Shown here: positions 8,833-14,261 of the stretch, one piece after another | Position numbering within the stretch: position 1 is the stretch's first letter | Layout of the letters: every line of letters begins with the position of its first letter | Translations under genes and position numbers: made by a program | Assembly: GCA_002359185.1 (NCBI GenBank) | Contig: DEML01000030.1 | Location: forward strand, 205,408-230,978 | From: Planctomycetaceae bacterium UBA2671 | GTDB taxonomy: Bacteria; Planctomycetota; Planctomycetia; Planctomycetales; Planctomycetaceae | Direction: 5' to 3' | Length of the DNA stretch: 25,571 bases | Notes under the pieces: model-generated | What the model was told of the DNA's origin: nothing | Seen by the model: the letters and a program-made list of their open reading frames with translations, nothing else | Databases searched by the model: none

Positions 8833-9813
8833 CTATTTCACCAGCTGGCCGATTTCTTCCTGTGTGAACGGCTGAGCGAGTCGGGCTCCCAGTTGCGAAA
8901 CAATGCGAGCGGCTGCATGAGAAGCCAAATGTCCGGATTGTTGCCAGGTCAGTCCGTTGGTAATGCCAAAGAGGATTCCCGCGGCGTACATATCGCCGGC
9001 TCCAGTCGTGTCGATCGCTTTGACGGGGACGCCTTCAATCGGAATCACCTTTTTCTCGTGCATCAGAATAGAACCGTCTGCTCCGAGTGTCATCGCAACA
9101 TTTTCTGCGTGATGATGGATCTCATGCGCACAATCGACGGGATCATTTTTACCAGTCAGGGCACGAGCTTCATCGAGATTGCAGAACAACAGGTCAACCG
9201 GTCCGTGAATCAATTCCCAGAATTCGTCTCGAAACAGATCGATCAGGAACGGGTCGGAAACGGTGAATGCAACTTTAACGTTATTCTTTTTCGCCAGCTC
9301 AATCGCCTTCATCGCAGCCGCTTTGGTCGACTCGCCCGTGAAGAGATAACCTTCGATATAGACGTATTGCGACTTGGCGATTTCGCTCTCTTCAATGTCG
9401 TCTGGCCCCAGTTCTGAAGAGACTCCGAGATGCGTGAGCATCGTTCGCTGAGCATCGGGGGTAATCAAAATTACACAGGTTCCGCTTTGTCCGGAAGTCG
9501 CTGGAACCTCGATCCGTATGCCGACATTTCGCATATCGTTCAGAAAGAATTGACCGATGTCATCGTCAGCCGTCTTGCCTGCGTAGGCTCCTTTGCCGCC
9601 GAAATCGGCGATGCCCATCATCGTGTTGGCAGCCGATCCCCCGGCACAGCGGCTGAATTGATCAGCATTCAGGGACGCGATCACCTTCTGCTGGATTGCT
9701 TCTTCAACAAGCGTCATGCCCCCTTTGGGATAAGCTAATTCCGTAAGGAATTCATCGCTGACATGAGCCTGAATATCGACGAGTGAGTTACCGACACCGT
9801 AAACGTTATACAT
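8833..9813 (-). CDS. PfkB-family carbohydrate kinase (adenosine-kinase-like)
   Basis: A 326-residue cytoplasmic kinase of the PfkB/ribokinase family, which phosphorylates a sugar or nucleoside hydroxyl with ATP. The first PfkB signature is in CAGGSAANTMMGIADFGG (near residues 56-73). The second, which forms the anion hole and contains the catalytic base, is D268-T-T-G-A-G-D274. The N-terminus GVGNSLVDI is the usual first strand with its substrate Asp. Overall the layout (VGNSLVD, GGSAANT, a short lid) most resembles the adenosine kinase / PfkB sugar kinase subgroup common in planctomycetes and Bacteroidetes. Substrate not proven; ribokinase or fructokinase activity remains possible. The ATG at 9813 has no obvious Shine-Dalgarno. 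It is 238 bases upstream of the multidomain haem-protein gene and 241 bases downstream of pheA, so it is probably a separate transcript. Confidence 0.88.
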   Translation of the reverse strand: MYNVYGVGNSLVDIQAHVSDEFLTELAYPKGGMTLVEEAIQQKVIASLNADQFSRCAGGSAANTMMGIADFGGKGAYAGKTADDDIGQFFLNDMRNVGIRIEVPATSGQSGTCVILITPDAQRTMLTHLGVSSELGPDDIEESEIAKSQYVYIEGYLFTGESTKAAAMKAIELAKKNNVKVAFTVSDPFLIDLFRDEFWELIHGPVDLLFCNLDEARALTGKNDPVDCAHEIHHHAENVAMTLGADGSILMHEKKVIPIEGVPVKAIDTTGAGDMYAAGILFGITNGLTWQQSGHLASHAAARIVSQLGARLAQPFTQEEIGQLVK

Positions 9814-9857
9814 TGCAATAAATTTCTGTTGTTGTAGCGAATTGGAACGATAGTCTT

Positions 9858-9893
9858 ACTGGGGGCTTCGCTACGCTTCGACCCCAGCCACCC
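9858..9893. repeat. Single REP half-site (CTGGGGGCTTC...GACCCCAGCCACC)
   Basis: This 36-base segment closely matches the right arm of the inverted pair at 16947-17027: the same CTGGGGGCTTC start, a variable middle, and the same CGACCCCAGCCACCC end. Here only one arm is present, 22 bases before a different palindrome (9915-9980). It lies in the spacer upstream of the PfkB kinase gene and downstream of pheA. Confidence 0.65.
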
Positions 9894-9914
9894 ATGTCGA
9901 TTTATATTGGGTTG

Positions 9915-9980
9915 CAAGCACGAAGCGCAAGCGAGTGAGTCTTTGCTATGATTGACACACTCGCTTGCGCTTCGTGCTTG
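9915..9980. repeat. REPIN-like palindrome, perfect 23-bp arms (copy 1)
   Basis: Positions 9915-9937 and 9958-9980 are perfect reverse complements (arms begin CAAGCACGAAGCG and end AGCGAGTG) with a 20-base loop. The same arm occurs again at 21686-21757. The perfect symmetry, intergenic place between minus-strand pheA and the kinase gene, and second copy 12 kb away show a dispersed palindromic repeat. It could act as an mRNA 3' stabilizer or a weak terminator for pheA, but it has no T-tract. Confidence 0.8.
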
Positions 9981-10034
9981 TAGGGAAATCTCTATTTACA
10001 GGAACTCATGTCAGGCAGAGCTTGAACTACGGTC

Positions 10035-10050
10035 GAGCTTTGACAAGCTC
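10035..10050 (-). terminator. Small hairpin just past the pheA stop codon
   Basis: GAGCTT-TGAC-AAGCTC is a perfect 6-bp stem with a 4-base loop. It ends 4 bases downstream of the pheA stop in the direction of transcription. There is no run of T after it on the minus strand, so an intrinsic terminator is doubtful; an RNA-end-protecting hairpin is equally possible. Confidence 0.3.
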
Positions 10051-10054
10051 TCAA

Positions 10055-11284
10055 CTAACCATCAACAGGTTCGCTGCGAGGATAGGAGCCCAGGATTCGC
10101 AATGCGACTGCCTTTTTCTGCAGAGCACTGAGTGTCTTCTTGATCTTGGCGTCCTTCTCGTGACCTTCGAAATCGAGGAAGAACAGATAGCCTGATTCTG
10201 CACCCCGTAATGGGAAAGACTCGATCCAGGTCAGATTGACACGATTCGTCTTGAAGGCATTCAAGGCATCCGAAAGTGAACCCGGTGCATGAGGGATCTG
10301 CAGCAGAACGGAAGTGCGGTCATGACCAGTCGGCTTGGCTTCGACATCGCCGATGACGGCAAAACGAGTAATATTGTTCGGATTATCTTCAATATTATCG
10401 GCGACAATTTCCAGATCATACTGCACCGCGGCCTGTCGAGAAGCGACCGCTCCTGCTCCCGGTTTATCCCGTGCCAGTTGAGCAGCGGTCGAAGTGCTGG
10501 TGACTTCAATCAGATCGGCCTGAGGCATATTGCGCGAAAGCCAGTCTCGACATTGCGAAAGTGCCTGGGGTTTACTGTAAATCTCATTGATCTCACTGCG
10601 AGGTGAGCGGGACAGCAAATTGTGATGAACCGCAATCTGCAATTCCCCGCAGATTTTCAGCGGCAAACGCTGAAACATATCGAGCGTATCAACGATTCGG
10701 CCATCTGTGCTGTTTTCGATCGGCACAATTCCGAATTCGGTGTGCCCGCGGTTCACTTCTTCGAAAACGGAGGCAATCGTATTAACGGCAACCAGATCGG
10801 CATGACCGCCAAAGCGCTCCAAAGCCGCAAAGTGGGTGAAGCTGTATAAAGGTCCGAGATAGGCGACCCGCTGACGTTTGATCTTCTGTTTGGTCGCACT
10901 GAGAACTTCCCGGAAAATCGCCCGCAAAGCACTGTCTGGCAAAGGCCCTTTGTTCAACTCTGCCAATTTGGCCCATAACTGATCATCGGCATGGGGATCA
11001 AATAAGGCTTCCCGGGTAATCGGCTCTTTTTGCAGCAGGCTGAGAGCTAGTTCCGATCGCTTATTGAGCAGATCGACCACTTCCTTGTCGATACGTCGAA
11101 TCTGCACATCAGCAGAAGCATTTCGGGTCGAGGGGCTCTTGGAAGCCGCTGTCGTCCCGGAACTCGTGGAACGTTTTTTGGCAGCTGGCGTGCTCTTTTT
11201 TGCCTTGGCAGTTGATGCACTACCAGATTTTGCGGCTGCCGATTTTGAGGACGACCCCTTACCTGCACTACTTTTTTTCGCCAT
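10055..11284 (-). CDS. pheA: Bifunctional chorismate mutase / prephenate dehydratase with basic N-terminal tail
   Basis: The P-protein of phenylalanine synthesis: chorismate to prephenate, then to phenylpyruvate. The 409 residues comprise a Lys/Ala/Ser/Thr-rich tail (1-57), an AroQ-type chorismate mutase helical domain (about 60-135, IRRIDKEVVDLLNKRSELA), and a prephenate dehydratase domain (about 140-322, starting RVAYLGPLYSFTHFAA) with GIVPIENS and the catalytic TRF motif in NNITRFAVIG. It ends in an ACT regulatory domain (about 333-403). In ACT the feedback motifs known from E. coli PheA as GAL and ESRP appear as PGSL and ESFP. The tail has 11 Lys and resembles histone-H1-like or AlgP-like tails; no ATG exists between it and the mutase domain. 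A GTG at codon 60 is the only plausible internal start and lacks a ribosome site, so the long form is kept. Spacing shows no operon partner. Confidence 0.9.
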   Translation of the reverse strand: MAKKSSAGKGSSSKSAAAKSGSASTAKAKKSTPAAKKRSTSSGTTAASKSPSTRNASADVQIRRIDKEVVDLLNKRSELALSLLQKEPITREALFDPHADDQLWAKLAELNKGPLPDSALRAIFREVLSATKQKIKRQRVAYLGPLYSFTHFAALERFGGHADLVAVNTIASVFEEVNRGHTEFGIVPIENSTDGRIVDTLDMFQRLPLKICGELQIAVHHNLLSRSPRSEINEIYSKPQALSQCRDWLSRNMPQADLIEVTSTSTAAQLARDKPGAGAVASRQAAVQYDLEIVADNIEDNPNNITRFAVIGDVEAKPTGHDRTSVLLQIPHAPGSLSDALNAFKTNRVNLTWIESFPLRGAESGYLFFLDFEGHEKDAKIKKTLSALQKKAVALRILGSYPRSEPVDG

Positions 11285-11616
11285 GACTCTGTTCCGCTGG
11301 AGTAGATTTCAAGTTGCTCTTCGATTTGCGGCTCATACCCTCCATGACCCTATTAAGCGACTATTTTGTAACCGTACGACTATCGTAAGTCAAGGATGCA
11401 AAACTATCCAAATGAACCTAATCCTTTGACAATGAACGATTTCCGTCAATTCCAAGATTCAATCGAATTTCGTAAAAAATCAAACAAGGGGTGCCAAAAT
11501 GGCACTAATCTCATCTGGCGGGACCGAGCTGGGGCGGTGCCGTAATGGCAGTCTCCTGGGTAAATAAATTTTTGGGTTCCGTAACAGATTGATATGCAGT
11601 GAGATACGCTATTTTT

Positions 11617-11669
11617 GGCCTGAGTAGTCATCCAATTGGTACACCTGTTGCTACATATGACTTCAGGCC
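11617..11669 (+). promoter_or_regulatory. Interrupted inverted repeat in the dnaK leader
   Basis: GGCCTGA-GTA-GTCAT (11617-11631) pairs with ATGAC-T-TCAGGCC (11657-11669): arms of 7 and 5 bp with a small bulge, around a 25-base loop that contains CCAATTGG. It lies about 135-185 bases upstream of the dnaK start. It could be an operator pair, a terminator-like fold, or a chance palindrome; the sequence alone does not decide. Confidence 0.3.
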
Positions 11670-11736
11670 CTCTATCATGCCAATCTGTCTGGTGAGAAAG
11701 CTGAGGGCTCAAGATCAATATAACATTTGAATAACT

Positions 11737-11755
11737 CTCTGCGCGGGTCGCAGAG
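11737..11755 (+). promoter_or_regulatory. Perfect hairpin / operator candidate upstream of dnaK
   Basis: CTCTGCG-CGGGT-CGCAGAG is a perfect 7-bp inverted repeat with a 5-base loop. It lies 12 bases after the candidate -10 box TATAAC (11719-11724) and 46 bases before the dnaK ATG. This is the position where CIRCE sits in HrcA-controlled heat-shock genes, but the sequence is not CIRCE. It may be an operator for another repressor or a 5' leader hairpin. Confidence 0.4.
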
Positions 11756-11801
11756 CAATCAATGGACATAACACAGACAAACTCCTGAAAGGATAATTAT
11801 C

Positions 11802-13721
11802 ATGGCGTTAGATGGTGAAAAAATTATCGGAATCGACCTCGGAACAACCAACTCGGTTGTTGCAGTGATGGAAGGTGGCGAAGCGAAGGTCGTCACAAAT
11901 CTGGAAGGGAACCGGATTACACCGAGTGTGGTCGCGTTTACTGAAAAGGGCGAAGTTCTGGTTGGTGAACCTGCCAAGCGTCAGGCGGTGACCAATCCGA
12001 AGAATACGATTTACTCTGTGAAGCGATTCATGGGGCGTCGTCACAATGAAGTGGCTTCCGAAGAAAAAACGGTTCCCTACGAAATCGTGGGGGGAGCGAG
12101 CGATTACGTCAAGATCAAATCGAATGGCAAGGAATACACGCCGCCGGAAATTTCTGCCAAGGTGCTTCAAAAGCTGAAAGAAGCGGCTGAAAGTTATCTT
12201 GGGCACAAAGTAAATAAAGCTGTCGTGACTGTGCCGGCATATTTCAATGATGCTCAGCGTCAGGCGACCAAGGATGCCGGTCAGATTGCGGGGTTGGAAA
12301 TTGAACGTATCGTGAACGAGCCAACCGCAGCTGCTCTGGCCTACGGTTTGGAAAAGAAGAAGGATGAAAAAATCGCCGTCTTCGACCTGGGGGGTGGTAC
12401 ATTCGATGTCTCAATTCTCGAAGTTGATGCCGAGTTGGTACAGGTTCTCAGTACAAACGGAGATACGCACCTCGGTGGTGATGACTTCGATGAAGTGTTG
12501 ATTGATCATATTGCCGACAAATTCCAAGCTGACGAAGGTGTCGACCTCCGCAAAGAGCCAATGGCACTGCAACGCTTGCGTGAAGCAGCAGAGAAGGCGA
12601 AGAAGGAATTGTCATCGTCACAATCGACGGATATCAACCTGCCGTTTATCGCAGTCGAGGGTGGAAATCCAAAGCACTTGCAGATGACGATTTCCCGTTC
12701 AGAATTTGAACGACTTGTGGACGATCTGGTCGAACGATGTCGTAAACCTGTGCTGAATGCCCTGGCCGATGCCGATCTCAAACCTGGCGATATTGATGAA
12801 GTGGTCCTGGTTGGGGGGTCGACTCGAATTCCCAAGGTTCAGGAACTGGTCAAAAAACTGTTCGGCAAGGAGCCCCACAAAGGCGTAAACCCTGATGAAG
12901 TCGTTGCCATTGGTGCCGCGATTCAAGGGGCCATTATTGCCGGAGCCGGTGAGTACAAAGATATCCTCCTGCTGGACGTGACTCCGCTTTCCCTCGGAAT
13001 TGAAACTGAAGGGGGCGTATTAACGAAGCTGATCGAACGGAATACGACCATTCCTTTCGAGAAGAAGGAAACGTTCTCAACGGCTGCTGATAACCAAACC
13101 GCTGTGACGGTACGTGTTTTCCAGGGTGAACGCCCAATGGCGAACGATAACCGGATGCTGGGCGAGTTCAACCTTGATGGAATTCCACCTGCACCACGCG
13201 GCGTGCCTCAGGTTGAGGTGACATTCGATATCGATAAGAACGGGATTCTACATGTCAAAGCTGCCGACAAAGCGACTGGCAAAGAGCAGTCTGTGACGAT
13301 CGACAACTCGAGTGGACTTTCCGAAGAAGAGATCAGCAAGATGCAGAAGGATGCCGAAGCTCACGCAGATGAAGATAAGAAGAAGCGTGAACTGGCCGAA
13401 GCTCGGAACCAGGCTTCAACAATGGCCTACGAAACAGAAAAACTGATCAAAGAACATGCCGACAAACTCGATGAGGGTTCCAAGACGGCTCTCGAATCGT
13501 CGATTGAAAAAGTCCGCGAAGCCGAAAAAGGCGACGATGTGGCCAAGATCAAATCAGCGATCGAAGAGTTGACGCAAGCCTCACATGCTCTTTCCAAAGC
13601 GATGTACGAATCGCAGGCGAAGGAGTCAGCTACTGCTGGAGCCGATGGGGCACCGCCCGAAGCGACTGCAACGGAAGACGAAGGCGAGGTAATTGACGCC
13701 GAGTTCGAGAAGAAAGAGTAA
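11802..13721 (+). CDS. dnaK: Chaperone DnaK (Hsp70)
   Basis: The ATP-driven chaperone that binds exposed hydrophobic peptides, cycling with DnaJ and GrpE and handing aggregates to ClpB. At 639 residues it is of normal length. The ATPase domain (about 1-390) begins KIIGIDLGTTNSVVAV and includes VPAYFNDAQRQATKDAG, the phosphate-2 loop FDLGGGTFDVS and the VLVGGSTRIPKVQ adenosine motif. The linker region (VLLLDVTPLSLGIET) leads into the beta-sandwich substrate domain and helical lid, and the C-terminus ends in the acidic tail EVIDAEFEKKE, matching the conserved EEV-type bacterial end. The ribosome site is AAAGGA. A strong terminator follows directly, so it is transcribed alone. Neither grpE nor dnaJ is next to it, unlike the common hrcA-grpE-dnaK-dnaJ order. 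clpB follows 540 bases later on the same strand. Genomes of this group often carry several dnaK paralogues, so this may not be the only one. Confidence 0.97.
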   Translation: MALDGEKIIGIDLGTTNSVVAVMEGGEAKVVTNLEGNRITPSVVAFTEKGEVLVGEPAKRQAVTNPKNTIYSVKRFMGRRHNEVASEEKTVPYEIVGGASDYVKIKSNGKEYTPPEISAKVLQKLKEAAESYLGHKVNKAVVTVPAYFNDAQRQATKDAGQIAGLEIERIVNEPTAAALAYGLEKKKDEKIAVFDLGGGTFDVSILEVDAELVQVLSTNGDTHLGGDDFDEVLIDHIADKFQADEGVDLRKEPMALQRLREAAEKAKKELSSSQSTDINLPFIAVEGGNPKHLQMTISRSEFERLVDDLVERCRKPVLNALADADLKPGDIDEVVLVGGSTRIPKVQELVKKLFGKEPHKGVNPDEVVAIGAAIQGAIIAGAGEYKDILLLDVTPLSLGIETEGGVLTKLIERNTTIPFEKKETFSTAADNQTAVTVRVFQGERPMANDNRMLGEFNLDGIPPAPRGVPQVEVTFDIDKNGILHVKAADKATGKEQSVTIDNSSGLSEEEISKMQKDAEAHADEDKKKRELAEARNQASTMAYETEKLIKEHADKLDEGSKTALESSIEKVREAEKGDDVAKIKSAIEELTQASHALSKAMYESQAKESATAGADGAPPEATATEDEGEVIDAEFEKKE

Positions 13722-13733
13722 TCACGAGATCCA

Positions 13734-13762
13734 GCCCCGGGGCGATCTCCGGGGCTTTTTTT
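13734..13762 (+). terminator. Rho-independent terminator of dnaK
   Basis: GCCCCGG (13734-13740) pairs perfectly with CCGGGGC (13749-13755) over an 8-base loop, followed directly by seven T (13756-13762). It begins 12 bases after the dnaK stop. This is a textbook intrinsic terminator and argues that clpB needs its own promoter. Confidence 0.93.
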
Positions 13763-13792
13763 ACGTCTGGACATAACTGTAATTTCCTTTTG

Positions 13793-13830
13793 TCCCCTCT
13801 CCCTTGAGGGAGAGGGTTAGGGTGAGGGGG
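13793..13830. repeat. Dispersed CCCTCTCCC repeat (inverted copy of 4626-4663)
   Basis: This segment is nearly the exact reverse complement of 4626-4663: a CCCTCTCCCT-TG-AGGGAGAGGG hairpin followed by TTAGGGTGAGGGGG. Only the loop bases differ. It lies 31 bases past the dnaK terminator. The two copies are 9 kb apart in opposite orientation, both strictly intergenic. Confidence 0.8.
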
Positions 13831-14015
13831 AAGCGTTGGCAGATCATCGACTTTGTTTTCAAGTCGTGTCCAAGTTCCATTTGTGAACAAGAAAATATCA
13901 AGCTAGGCCCTTTCAGGGCTTGGATTAAGGTCTCAAATAACGGTAACGCACTCCGTTGTCGTGCTTTAAAACATCATCAACCCAAATTATCAGGATGGAA
14001 GACGCACTAGATTCA

Positions 14016-14040
14016 CCACTGTTGGGCAAGCCAGCAGTGG
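14016..14040. repeat. CCACTG...CAGTGG palindrome
   Basis: CCACTG (14016-14021) and CAGTGG (14035-14040) flank a 13-base centre that itself contains GGCAAGCC-like symmetry. The pattern resembles a recurring planctomycete intergenic palindrome from memory, but there is only one copy in this window. Confidence 0.45.
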
Positions 14041-14096
14041 CACACATCAAACGGCATGTTGAGATAGTCAGAGTCGACAGGGCTAAAGCATCTTCA

Positions 14097-14221
14097 CCCG
14101 AAGCGTCAGCGAGGGGAAAATGTTGATTGCTTATCGACATCATTCGAAATGCGATCAATTGTGTCATGATGAGATGGCTGTCGATTTTGTATTCCACACT
14201 GGCCCCTCGCTGACGCGTCGG
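14097..14221. repeat. REPIN-like inverted pair (CCCGACGCGTCAGCGAGGGG family) at clpB
   Basis: Positions 14097-14116 and 14202-14221 are reverse complements at 19 of 20 positions, separated by 85 bases. The right arm ends 2 bases before a TATAAT and 40 bases before the clpB ATG. Each arm also has inner symmetry (GACGCGTC). The arms would bring the whole element into one stem-loop in single-stranded DNA or RNA. Confidence 0.8.
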
Positions 14222-14261
14222 GTTATAATTAAATCCACCACCGTGATCAGGAGAATGCATC

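Larger units (their letters stand above)
11285..11801. other. Divergent intergenic region, pheA / dnaK leader
   Basis: A 517-base gap between the divergent starts of pheA (minus) and dnaK (plus). It should hold both promoters. No credible gene is seen. Structure found: GTGCCA-AAA-TGGCAC near 11491, a long interrupted inverted repeat at 11617-11669, a candidate -10 box TATAAC at 11719-11724 without a good -35, and a perfect hairpin at 11737-11755. I found no CIRCE element (TTAGCACTC-N9-GAGTGCTAA) and no clear sigma-32-type promoter. The dnaK ribosome site is AAAGGA, 8 bases before the ATG. Confidence 0.6.
13763..14261. other. Repeat-packed intergenic region upstream of clpB
   Basis: The dnaK-clpB space holds no credible gene. 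In order it contains a 38-base dispersed repeat (13793-13830), about 180 bases of unstructured sequence, a CCACTG/CAGTGG inverted repeat (14016-14040), a REPIN-like 20-bp inverted pair (14097-14221), a TATAAT at 14224-14229 and the clpB ribosome site AGGAG at 14249-14253. No good -35 is visible before the TATAAT; position 14201-14206 would fall inside the repeat arm. An open frame on the minus strand across the palindromes (14263-13925) reads NPTRQRG, a peptide I take to be the translated repeat. Confidence 0.65.

Noticed and set aside
11446..11769. Minus-strand open frame of 107 codons in the dnaK leader
   Set aside because: No recognisable domain and odd composition. It runs antisense through the inverted repeats where the dnaK promoter must lie.
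11285..11801. CIRCE heat-shock operator for dnaK
   Set aside because: I looked for TTAGCACTC-N9-GAGTGCTAA. Only a GGCACTAAT fragment near 11500 partly resembles one half, with no matching second half.
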